From positions 1 through 64,000 of the forward strand of contig JAIXMR010000063.1 in NCBI GenBank assembly GCA_025677835.1: a stretch of DNA of 64,000 bases. Direction: 5' to 3'. A program made the translations under genes and the position numbers. How positions within the stretch are numbered: the stretch's first letter is position 1; each line of letters opens with the position of its first letter. The notes under the pieces were generated by a model. The model worked only from the letters and a program-made list of their open reading frames with translations. It was not told where the DNA came from and searched no databases. This document shows positions 35,446 through 46,002 of this stretch, in pieces. Source of the stretch: Sporodiniella umbellata. Lineage: Eukaryota; Mucoromycota; Mucoromycetes; Mucorales; Rhizopodaceae.

Positions 35446-37032
35446 TTACAGCTTAGACCAAAACCAACCCAACCAAGATTGACCTGCTTGTTGAATAGAA
35501 TCAAATAGACGGGGCACATCTGGATCGATTTCTTGTACAGGATTCAGAGGGCCAACGTTTTGCAGTTCAGGGGCTGTTTCCTCTGTGTCAAGTTCGATAA
35601 CAGTGATGGTGATATCGTCCCGATAACTTCTGGAAGGTTTACGAGTCAAGCGCTTGGATAGCTCAAGCGTAGGGTCCTGAACAGGTTCTTTCAGACGAAG
35701 ATTTTTATAGACCGCGTCATGAAGCAAGGCTTGACGGGTGAGATGAGTAGCTGGGTTACTATCATCCGTGGTCTTCCATTGACGCATAATATTGGCTGCG
35801 ACTTGATCGCCCTCAACACTACGGCAATCATCCCAAGAGAGCTCGTCCCAAAGACCGTCTGTGCCGAGAATAATAAAGCGATCGCCTTTTTCTAACGTAT
35901 GTCGAGAGACAAGCGGCTTAGATTGTAGATAGGGGGGTGTACGGTAATGGGCTACAATGCGATAATGATAACGAGCAAAGCTCTTATAGATGTCAAAGGG
36001 AATATAAGGAAGCACTTTCATTTGATAGTCCACAGGTACCTTGTACATAATATCGCCAAAGGCTTATTATAGAGGTGAGCTTTCTCGTTGGACACTCTAT
36101 CATGTATTGATTCACTTACATCCACCGACAGCAATCAAACCAAAAATACGATTTCTCATCACCAACGTCTCTGACTCTTCTGGGGGATGCTGAGAAATCA
36201 TGTGCGACCTCCAATCTGGGTTTGCAGGTGACTCTTCTTCCACTAGCCTTCTACCTTTCCATTGGCCCTGCTCATCCTGACTGACAACTAACATAGGTTT
36301 CGTAAACGACAGGGTTTTGTTTCCAGCTGCATCACTTACTGACAACGCGAGAATCACCCGTGTTGGCGGAATAAACCACACCGTCTTTGACGTATACTGT
36401 TAAAGCACACGAACCGTGAATAGCCTCTTCAATAATTTTTTGTGTTGCTTCTTGGTCCGGTTGGCGTGCAAGAGCTTGACGAATGTCAGCTTCATGAGTT
36501 TTGGCTACCGAAGGGGGAAAGAGATTATAAAAGCGCTGTTGAATGTCTTGGTCGAGTTCAACAAATGCCGAGCTGATGGCTTCTTCGGGGTCACTGGAGC
36601 TTTTCAGCTGTCTGGCCAGATAAATAGGCAGCTGTTTTTTTAATAGCCTTGAGCACTGAGGGCCGATATGACCTTTGCTTACGTGAGTTGAAATACAAGC
36701 GCTTATGTCAACTTACCATCATAAACGCCGGCAATAAGGCCGTGTTGGAAAGTGTTTACACTAAAGTTGTCTTCCACAGGGTTGTTGGAAGGTAGTTGGT
36801 TGGTATAGACTGCTCTGATACCTTTTACCTGAGGTTGGGTCACATGTTGCGCTTCCCTTAGGCGTTGATCGATTTCCTCTCCCGATAAGAGTTGAAAAGG
36901 ACGTGAGTCGTGGTGTTCGGTCTCTTGTATGATTGGTTGCTCTTTTTTATTGAACATATAATAACTGCCCAAACCGCTGAATGCGCCAACACCTGCAGCA
37001 GCACTTAAAGCAGTACGTAAAGGAACAGACAT
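35446..37032 (-). CDS. PTC5: Mitochondrial PP2C-type phosphatase (pyruvate dehydrogenase phosphatase/Ptc5-like)
   Basis: Four exons. The N-terminus, MSVPLRTALSAAAGVGAF and SGLGSYYMF, looks like a mitochondrial presequence with a possible membrane anchor. PP2C metal-site motifs are all present: EDNFSVN, then GVYDG (36703) spliced to HIGPQCSRLL, ANTGDSRVV, SFGDIMYK, LGTDGLWDEL and the terminal YRDDITITVIE. The segment ISQHPPEESETLVMRNRIFG is characteristic of PDH phosphatases, with the long insert before SFGD. TAA at 35446. The family dephosphorylates the E1 alpha subunit of pyruvate dehydrogenase. It is on the same strand as BPL1, ending 49 bp from the BPL1 ATG, so that short interval must hold both its terminator and the BPL1 promoter. 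Confidence 0.92.
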
Positions 37033-38956
37033 TCTTTTCTATATTGACAAGAAAAAAAGTAAATAGTAGTTGCAAAAAAGGAGTTCGTTTTTTTTTTTTT
37101 TTTTTTTTTTTTGGCCAAAACATGACTTTCTTTTTTGCGTGATTTGTTCCAACAAACTCACACACATACGAACCCAAGTGCAACCTTCGTTACAACAACC
37201 AATAAAAGCTCATGCACTCTGAGCAACAGCCACAAGCTAACCATAGCCCACAGTGTGCGCTTACGAACAAAGGTTGCATTTCAAGAATCAGGTTACCTGT
37301 CTTTAAAACCACGCCTTTCGGAGTCAATCGCCAAGTGCCACTGATAAGTTTCCTTACTTTATATAACATGTACTAGAAACAAGGTAGAGAGATCCCTTAA
37401 AGACATTTTTTACAATACTATTTGATGATAACATACAGAGGTTTCAAAGGTGTGCAAAGAGATTTGTCGTATATCCCAGCTTCTTTTTTTGATAACAAAC
37501 AATATGGGTAAGACGTATCCTTTCGAAGCAAACCTCAGCGTTGTGCTCCGCGGTAACAAAAATTTAAGGCTTTTTTTTTGGCAGGTTAGAGTCGTCAAAA
37601 AGGAGTAGACTATAATATTTTGGATTTATACGGCTTTAAAGCGAACTTTTAATGGACTGGCCAGGTTAGTGCTCACTTATTTTCAAGCATGTTCTCCAAA
37701 TGAGAGTTTGATGTATGAAAAAAATGAAAGAGGATGTGAACAGATCAGCCAACACTTTGCTCTTTTTATTGGCTGCAAAAAAAAAAAGTCAGACAATACC
37801 AGCTGGTTGAAGAGATCCACTGCGATAGAACGGCGTTCGAAACGATTAGGTGGACCCTTTACTTTGTAAAACAAGAGCCATCTTCCAACCTATATCAGCC
37901 CGCTGCTGTTTTTCGGTTTCCCAAAGATTTTCGTACTGATGAGTATACATGTTAGGACGTTTCACACCATTGATGCATACGTGTGTATTTGGATACAAAA
38001 CATACAGCTTGATTTTACACACAGCATCATGTAGGCTCTAGTTATGCAGGTGTCTTCCCCCCCCCCCTACATTAAAGAAAGTCTCACAGATCGCATATCA
38101 CTTCAACAAGCAAGATTCAACTTTGCTCTAAAATGCCTTACTATAGCAGACACTCTGAAAAAAATAAAATAAACAACCTTAAATTTTCTGTACAACGGTG
38201 GTTAGCTACACGAAAAAGAGGGGTTTGGATACGCTAAAGTCAAACCGACCAGTCCATAGCTTTCAGCTTTGACTGTGTAGAAAATAACACTCCAAGCCTA
38301 TGGCATATCAACTGACTTGGCGGAGTAAGAGCGCAAGAGGATGGAGACTACAGAATTATGCAAACTTTTTCCTTGGTGTAGATTCAAAAACGGTTCTCAT
38401 CCATGTTTTTCATTTTTGTTGTTTGCGATTGCCTGGTGCACTGCACCGTTAAAGCAACGATGTCTAAATAAGAAGACAAACAAAGCAAACAGATAAAAAA
38501 AAAAGCAAAGTCTAGGGAGCAACAATGACAAAGAAATCAAAGCTGTTTAAAAAAAAGCCCTCCTGGATTAATTCATTGTTTTATTGGTCGTTTTAAAAGT
38601 CTTCTTTTGTATTTATCGGTCGTTTTAAAACAGTCTTCTTTTGTATTTATCAATGGAATAAGTCTTACTAATTCTGAAGATAAAGTGGTTGTCATTCTTT
38701 GTGTGCCTATTTGCAGACAAAATCAATTTAACCGTTTGTTTTGTTTGTGTACAACTCAACGGTTTTTTGCCCACTGAAAAAAAAAAAAAAAAAAAAAAAA
38801 AATCGCAGTCTACTTTGGACAATAATTTTTCGTGTTTTGTTTTTGTTTTTGTTTTTCTTTTTTTTTTTTTTTTTTTCTTAAATTTCTCTATTTTTATTTT
38901 TATTTTATTTTATTTTTACTTGATTTTCCTTGCTGTTTTTTATTTGTAATCACCTA
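37033..38956. other. Intergenic spacer between divergent genes
   Basis: About 1.9 kb separating the phosphatase and the repeat/transposase-derived gene, which are transcribed away from each other. It contains a T26 run near 37088-37112, a C-run near 38057-38066, an A23 run near 38779-38801 and T-rich leader DNA just before 38957. No supported gene; short open frames in it are low-complexity. Confidence 0.6.
38586..38651. repeat. Imperfect direct duplication of about 32-34 bp
   Basis: GGTCGTTTTAAAAGTCTTCT and the 12 bases after it recur from 38618 as GGTCGTTTTAAAACAGTCTT plus the same tail (TTTGTATTTATC). Two copies, one 2-base indel. Non-coding. Confidence 0.85.
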
Positions 38957-41900
38957 ATGAGCACTAAAGTAGTCGAAAAGAAAAAGAGTAGTGCAAAAAG
39001 GTCCTCAAAGAAAGAACCAGAAGTGAATGTTGAAGAGATGAGTTCGACCTCAGAGGTGGTAGAAGACTTGGCTGTTGCTGATTCTATTGTTTCTGATGAG
39101 GTTCCTACAAAAACAAAAAGAGCTTACAAGAAAAAAGCAGCACTTTGTTCCGACGAATCCGCAGCAACTGACGAAGGGACAGCAACAGCAGTCGCACCTG
39201 CTAAAAAACGAGGCGGTAAGAAACAAACGGCTGATACAAAGAGTGAAGATGGGGAAGATAAAAAGAAACCGGTTCAAAAAACAACCAAAAAAGCGCTTGT
39301 GAAACAAGAGATAGCCGAATCAACACCCGACGAAACCACGCCCACTGAAACCGCACCTGTGGAAACGTTGTCTGTTCCAAACGAGGATACCGCTCAAGCT
39401 GAAACTAAAAGCAAAAGAACGTACCAGAAGAACGCCGAGACTGATGACGCGCCCAAGAAAGCAAGCCGAAAGAAGACTGTCAAGACGGACGAAGCTTCTC
39501 GAAAGAAAAGTTTGGAGGCAGAGGCGCTGTATCCTAAAGACATTAACCAGGCACAAGATATCTTCTCAGAGGGTGAGGAAAAAACACCCAAGACCAAACG
39601 CACTAGCAAAAAGAAAGCTGAGGAGCCGGTTCTAGAAGAAACTACGACTGAACAGGAAGCTCCACTTGCTGAAGAAAAAAAGAAGCGAGGTTCTCGAAAG
39701 AAGAAGGAAGAGGCTGTAGAGGCACCTAAGAAAAAGACTACGGGTCGAAAGAAGAAGGCTGACACTGTAGAGTCTGAGGGAACTACAGCCTCTCAAGAAA
39801 CCACCGTGCCTGAAGCTAGTGAAGCTGTAGAGGCACCCAAGAAAAAGACTACGGGTCGAAAGAAGAAGACTGACACTGTAGAATCTGAGGGAACTGCAGC
39901 TTCTGAAGAAACTGCCGCACCTGAAGCTAGTGAAGCTGTAGAGGCACCCAAGAAAAAGACTACGGGTCGAAAGAAAAAGGCTGATACTGTAGAATCTGAG
40001 GAAACTGCAGCTTCTGAAGAAACTGCCGTGTCTGAAGCTAGTGAAGCTGTAGAGGCACCCAAGAAAAAGACTACGGGTCGAAAGAAAAAGGCTGATACTG
40101 TCGATTCTGTAGAGGCGCCCAAGAAAAAGACTACGGGTCGAAAGAAGAAGGCTGACACTGCAGAACCTGAGGAGGCCACTATGTCTGAGGTCGATACGAC
40201 TGAAAAGGCGCCCAAGAAGAAGACAACTACTCGAAAGAAGAAGGCTGACACTGTAGAGTCTGAGGAAGCTACAGCTTCTGGAGAAACTGCCGTGCCTGAA
40301 GCTAGTGAAGCTGTAGAGACACCCAAGAAAAAGACTACGAGTCGAAAGAAGAAGACTGACACTGTAGAATCTGAGAAAACTACAGTTTCTGAAGAAACTG
40401 CCGTGCCTGAAGCTAGTGAAGCTGTAGAGACACCCAAGAAAAAGACTACGGGTCGAAAGAAGAAGACTGACACTGTAGAATCTGAGAAATCTACAGTTTC
40501 TGAAGAAACTGCCGTGCCTGAGGAAACTACAGCTTCTGAAGAAACTGCCATGCCTGAAGAAACTACCTTATCTGAGGAAACTACAGCTTCTGAAGAAACT
40601 GCCGTGCCTGAAGCTAGTGAAGCTGTAGAGACACCCAAGAAAAAGACTACGGGTCGAAAGAAGAAGACTGACACTGTAGAATCTGAGAAATCTACAGCTT
40701 CTGAAGAAACTGCCGTGCCTGAGGAAACTACAGCTTCTGAAGAAACTGCCATGCCTGAAGAAACTACCTTATCTGAAGAAACTACAGCCTCTGAAAAAAC
40801 TACCGTGCCTGAAGCTAGTGAAGCTGTAGAGGCACCCAAGAAAAAGACTACGGGTCGAAAGAAAAAGGCTGATACTGTCGATTCTGTAGAGGCGCCCAAG
40901 AAAAAGACTACGAGTCGAAAGAAGAAGGCTGACACTGCAGAACCTGAGGAGGCTACTATGTCTGAGGTCGATACGACTGAAAAGGCGCCCAAGAAGAAGA
41001 CAACTACTCGAAAGAAGAAGGAGGATTCTGAAGAAAAGCCTCAGAAGAAGACCGGGGGCCGAAAGAAGAAAGACGAAACGGGCATTGTCCAAGAATCAAG
41101 TGGAGTGGAAGAAACCCCAGCTGAAGTGGACCAAGAGGGTTCTGAAAATAGTGTAGTCATAAGAGAGGACCATGTTTCTAGCCCATCCGAAGCGGTTGCC
41201 AAAGAAGAAAAGCCCGCTGAAAAAGAAGAGGCCGAAGGTTCTGATACAGAAAAGGAAGAAGAAGAAGAAGACGCTCCGGATAACAAAGAAGATAAAGAGG
41301 AGGAGGACCGCGAGCCAGGGCCTAGGAAAGACTCTGATTCCAAAAAGGATATGCCTGAGGGTAGTGGTGATGAAGGCCACGATGAGGAACCTTTGATGGA
41401 CTCTGCTCATGAAGGTGGATCTGAAGGCTCAGATGAAGAAAGTAAAGAAGGGTCCACTGGCGGCTTTCGATCCGAGGCTTCTGTGAGGGAATTCCCAAGC
41501 AGGATGTGTACGGATGAAGACGAATTAGAGTCGTTGAGTAAAGGCACTGAATTTGATGATTCGATTGCGGATACGTACTCTGAGCCCCACACACCTGTGG
41601 ATGAAGACATGCGAATGGAATTTCCCAAGCATGCTCTGATGTCCTTTTCCAATAGGCCAGAAAACTATCCGGAAGAAGCCAAAGTGCTGCGTCGGTCGTC
41701 CTGGTACGTTCAGCAACTGATGGATTATAAAACATGGAAAACGGTAGAGATAAAAGAAGTTTCAGGCGATACTAGGCGTTTGGAGAATCGAAAGACGAAT
41801 CCAGCCATAGTTGAAGAGTTTTTAGACTTGACAGTGTATCGTGGCCTGGCCATTAATGCAGCGGCCACCTTGTTAGACATTGAGCGTCGTACAGGGTCCA

Positions 41901-42388
41901 GACTTTACGCACGGTTTATCCAAACCAATGGCGCCGACTACATGGATCCCAAGAAGAAGGCAGACCGAGAATCACCCCAGCCAACGCATCCCAAGTTGCG
42001 TGGACCTGACAGACACCCAAACAAAGAACGTCGTTGTTTAGAGATTGCGCTCCAACGTCGAGAGTTTGTCAAGAAACGGTTTGGTGCTGACAAGCGAGAT
42101 TGGATGGAACAATTGGCTGAACACGGTCGAGAACGCTGTGTGTATATCAGTGACTTTGCTGTTGATAAACAAACGGGCCAAGAGCAACGTATGCATCCAT
42201 TCAAGAAAGATTACGCTTCGTTGATAGGCGCTGTGACCGAAAAGGGCATTATGGATATGAGGATAAGTGAACGAGTCAAGTCGGAAGAGACTGACATAAG
42301 CTATGATCAGTCTGAAAAGTTTCCCAAAGGAGCAGTTCTTGATTTTATCGATAGCGTATTAACCAAGATGGACGAAGCCAGGATGCAT

Positions 42389-42425
<37 letters not shown>

Positions 42426-42776
42426 AGAGAAAGAGACGATGTTCACTGTGTTTGCCTAGGCCGTTTTGTGGTGCTGAGCTCTTCTATCCATCGACAAGAT
42501 TCCAAACTAAAGAGTATGATTGAACAACGAGGCTATCGAGTGATCCGGTTACCCCCGTTTAGCTTTGTACTGAATCCAATGAAGCTTGTATGGACCAAGG
42601 TTCTAGAAAACTACCAAAAGCAAGGAAAAAAGCCCAAGGAGATGAAGACGATCAAGTATATTCAATCCCTCATTCAGCAAATGCCCCGAGATACATTTAA
42701 GAAATGGACTGAAGACTGCCATACGTTATTGAGTAGCATTATACTCCTGAAGCCCATCCCTCAACAAGTGACTTAA
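38957..42776 (+). CDS. Lys/Glu/Thr-rich repeat protein fused to a catalytically dead Tc1/mariner-like (DDE) transposase domain
   Basis: Two exons (38957-42389, 42460-42776) join in phase to give 1,249 residues. The first 760 residues are disordered: about 12 copies of PKKKTTGRKKK separated by acidic/Ser-Thr spacers (about 39720-41030), then a Glu/Asp-rich stretch. The rest, from about 41650, is folded: an HTH-like part near NPAIVEEFLDLTVYRG, then a region aligning with the DDE domain of the Tc1/mariner-type elements common in Mucoromycota: RCVYISDFAVDKQTG, SLIGAVTEKGIMDMRI, FVVLSSSIHRQDSKL, and RLPPFSFVLNPMKLVW. The three acidic residues expected in IDEAGF, MDNAPIH and NPIE are Ser (42149-42151), Ser (42477-42479) and Lys (42582-42584). 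The spacing between the last two is exactly 34 residues, as in D34E enzymes. The frame is open throughout, so a domesticated chromatin- or DNA-binding role is inferred. The intron begins with a run of about 32 A. Confidence 0.82.
39720..41030 (+). repeat. Coding tandem repeats (PKKKTTGRKKK units)
   Basis: About 12 basic units, variants GRKKK, SRKKK and TRKKK, alternating with acidic spacers such as ADTVESEE and EASEAVEA. Higher-order duplication is visible: a block with VDSVEAPKKK and TMSEVDTTEKAPKKK occurs near 40098-40235 and again near 40876-41014, and a block with ETAMPEETTLSEETT occurs near 40500-40600 and 40710-40810. This shows recent unequal exchange inside the gene. Confidence 0.9.
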
Positions 42777-43980
42777 GAGAAGTCAACTACAGCCTTTTAG
42801 TTTTTTTTCGTTTAAAGAAAAGAAAAAAAGAAAAAAGAGTGGATGGTGCAATCCAGCTGATTATCTAAGAGTACATTCAATGGATAAGCTAATGTACGTT
42901 ATAGATACAAGCCGATGCTGTCTTTTTACAACAGCCAACAAGCTTATTTTGCTCAGCAACGTACATACCAACATAGCCAACAACCCCACAACTTACATAG
43001 TATATAAATCCAGCCATTATTATCGAGCCTCCCCCTGATCAGCCTTAATTATAACAGATCCCCATCGCGCTCGTTACGATGGTGGACAAGAAAAAGAGTC
43101 AATCATTATTACCAAGATGCTTATCATTCTATCTATTGTTTATTTGTTTATTTTTTTTTTTTTTTTTTTTTGAAACCTATAAAAAAAAAAAAAAAAATAA
43201 TATGAATTATTTTCCTCCTCCCCCCCCTTAAAAAAATACTTTAATAAAACCATAACGCGTTGGCTCTTAGATTGCTAACCCACCCAAAAAAAAAAAAGGA
43301 GTGTCAGTATTAACCGATTTGGAAGTGAATGCGGTCAACGAAATTGATTTTAAAAACACGAGCCATATGATAACAATAATACGCCATTTATTTTTCATAA
43401 AACTGACAATGAAATTCGATCTTCCTGCCTTTAGTCATCAGCCTATCGAAATGAATCTGGAACCTATTTAAATGGGTAAAAAGCATTGGCCAACCAAGAT
43501 CTTTCCCGTCTTTTTGTTCTTGTTTGTTACACGGTTTTTGTTGTTGTTTTTCAAAAAAAAAAAAAAAGAAGGTAGGACATGCAGTAACATTTGAAAAGGA
43601 TATATACATACGAGAGAGAGAGAGTGTGTGTGTGTGTGTGAGAAAAGTAGTAGACACCGTCGTAGTGATAGGTGATGGTTGTTAGTGTGTATTGAGCTTA
43701 GTTGACGTCATAATAACTATTGGCTTTCTTTGAATCTGAGCTCTCACTTTCTATTACGTCGATGCTAGTCTCGTTTAGTCTTTGGTTTGAGGCAACCCCA
43801 GAGTGAGGGCCTGAATGACTCCTGATGCTCAAGGGAAGTAGAAAGAGGTACTGCAGAATCTCTTGTTTACTAGAAGCTTTGAATGTCCGTCTTTTAAAGT
43901 TACGGCTCGGATGCTGTGTGCCCTTCAAAGTTACAACTTAATTTTTTTTTTTTTAATCGCACCACTCCAAGTGGACTTTG

Positions 43981-44016
<36 letters not shown>

Positions 44017-44174
44017 CCCTTTTCATTTATTTCTTTCTACTTTTGAAAGCAACTCTATTTGAAGGAGGAGGGGGAGAGACCACGGCAGACAACGTAAGCA
44101 TCATCAAATCAAAGCAAGGATGAAATCAATGTAAGCTATAGCCAAAGGAGGGAGGGAGAGATTGAGACTTTTGT
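42777..44174. other. Intergenic spacer, microsatellite and homopolymer rich
   Basis: Contains T22 and A15 runs (about 43149-43198), an ACGCGT at 43255-43260, an (AG)n(TG)n run at about 43612-43641 and a T30 run at about 43985-44016. A small minus-strand open frame (43698-43928) is listed separately. The right end is the promoter of the PHD gene. Confidence 0.6.
43698..43928 (-). CDS. Possible 76-residue protein, unrecognised
   Basis: ATG at 43928, TAA at 43698. The C-terminal part (SNQRLNETSIDVIESESSD, SKKANSYYDVN) has ordinary protein composition, unlike the homopolymer frames around it, and could be a small gene or a last exon divergent from the PHD gene. No domain, no splice partner identified. 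Confidence 0.25.
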   Translation of the reverse strand: MKGTQHPSRNFKRRTFKASSKQEILQYLFLLPLSIRSHSGPHSGVASNQRLNETSIDVIESESSDSKKANSYYDVN

Positions 44175-45387
44175 ATGGATAGGAACCGATCATGGAGTAA
44201 AAAGAGCCAAAAGAACAACGCGAGCAGACGACGAGAGATGACAGCCAAAGTGACAGAAGAGGAGTCTATTGGGCAGATGGCCAGGACGTTTCGACGGCGG
44301 TTGACGATGGCGCATCGAAAGTGTCAAGGCTTGACGGCCAGCGCTGTGTCGACAGCTGATTGGCCAATAAAGAAACCCGGATTAAAAAACCTGCAGTTAT
44401 TGAAGCAGTACCTGACGTTTGTTTCGTATGAAGCGGAGGAGAGATCAAGTAATAGTAGTAGTAGTGCAGCCGGACAAGGGGCACAGTGGATCGAAAGGTG
44501 GATGATGAACGGAGAAAGAAAAAAAGGGAATCGGTCTCCCCAAGCCGCCGCTCTGACAGATAAAGTAGGCATGGAAGTAGCCACAGAACGCCGTCGCCCA
44601 GGCCGACCCCCAAAGCCCAAAATGTTTTTTGATGAAGAACAAGCGTTGTTGATGCAGCGACAGAAAGGACGGCAGAAGAAGAAGGATGTGATTCAATGTG
44701 TATGCGATACACCGCAAGATGAGTTTGGCGGGATGGTTCAGTGTGACGACTGCCTGGTTTGGCTGCATGTGGACTGCCTGGCGTTAGACGAGGAAGCCCT
44801 GGCGGATTCTTATCGCTGTCCTCCCTGTTGCGTCACGCTTGGCCCAGCGGTTCAGCCTGCGCCAATGACTCGCTCTATGACCTGGCGCTACGAAGCACAG
44901 CTCAAAAGTCAACACTTGGCCTCACAGGAAACATCGGATGAAGAAGAGGATGAAGAAGAGGATGAAGAAGACCTCAAGGACGCCTGGTCCGATGTCGCTT
45001 CGGAGTCTCGCTATAGTAGCTGTAGTACGAGCGAGGTGAGTACGCCGAAAGAACAGCTCTACGTCAACGACTCTATCGATTATTCGCCTGTCGTCATTGA
45101 CCCCGAAAGCTTTGAACTGCTCTCTCGCCTTGCCTACCTTCAGAAACTCAAAGACGATCTCTTTTCGCCCCGTGCCACAGACGTCTTTTTGTGTGAAACA
45201 ACGTAAGTTGCCTTTCTTAATCTCTCTGAGGCTTAATCCATTGCTTAGGAAAACACCCCACCACCCGCTCTCTTCCCTTTCGGATCAGCCACTCCCCGTC
45301 ATTGAGTCGCTACCCTCCACGCTTTGTTCTCAAGAACTCTCAGAGTTCTCTTTCGATAACGGTCCTTTCTGGCAGCCTTTAAATTAA
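44175..45387 (+). CDS. PHD-finger protein with an AT-hook-like motif
   Basis: Two exons (44175-45202, 45249-45387) join in phase to give 388 residues. The basic N-terminus is followed by an AT-hook-like RRRPGRPPKPK (about 44590-44622). Then comes a C4HC3 PHD finger: CVCDTPQDEFGGMVQCDDC, LVWLHVDCLALDE and SYRCPPC, with the aromatic W expected for methyl-lysine reading. An Asp/Glu-rich stretch and a Ser/Pro-rich tail follow. The family reads histone H3 tails, often H3K4me3, inside larger chromatin complexes; the complex is not evident here. The start ATG is the first in frame after a T-rich leader. The 3' flank is packed with CA, TC and T repeats. Confidence 0.9.
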
Positions 45388-45720
45388 CGATTCTACATAC
45401 ACTTCACATATCCACCTTAGCCCTCGCTCTGTTGTAAATACACACACACACACACACACAAAAACAAAAAACAACCTAAAAACATAAAAACTACACAAAA
45501 AACAATATTCACACACACACAACCCAAAAAAAAAAAAAAAAAAATAACAAAAAGCGTAGAACCCACCCCTTCTTCAAGAGGCTTTGTTCTATCCTCTCTC
45601 TCTCTCTCTCTCTCTCTTTTCTTTAATCTACCCTGAAGAAGATACCTTTTTCTCTCTACTTTTTCCCTTTTTTTTTTTTTTCTTTTTCTTTACATATAGT
45701 CCACCCTACATATACACCTC

Positions 45721-45758
<38 letters not shown>

Positions 45759-46002
45759 TATCATTTTTTTCTTTCTCTCTACGTTGTTGATAATAAATAA
45801 TAAAAAAAAAAGAAAAAAAAAAAAAAAAAAAAAAAAGAAAAACGACTGCCAACTTTTTGTTTGTTGTAGCACGGCATAGAGTCACCTAGGGTGTGTAGCG
45901 TTCCAAAAAAAAAAAAAGGGGGGGGAAACTCTTTTATTGAATTCTAGAGAGGGATGGGGGGTGGGTTGCATTTACAAAGAAAAAGTATATAAATAAAAAG
46001 GG
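45388..46002. repeat. Microsatellite-dense 3' spacer
   Basis: Between the convergent PHD and DBP3 genes: (CA)n at about 45440-45459, A-runs, (TC)n at about 45594-45620, T-runs at about 45668-45682 and 45725-45755, and A-runs at about 45803-45838. Almost the whole 600 bp is low complexity. No gene. Confidence 0.85.

Noticed and set aside
39793..40992. A 399-codon open frame on the minus strand opposite the repeat protein
   Set aside because: It is the mirror of the Lys/Glu/Thr repeats (Phe/Val/Ser repeats), a composition artefact of the repeated codons on the plus strand. It has no splice sites or start context of its own.
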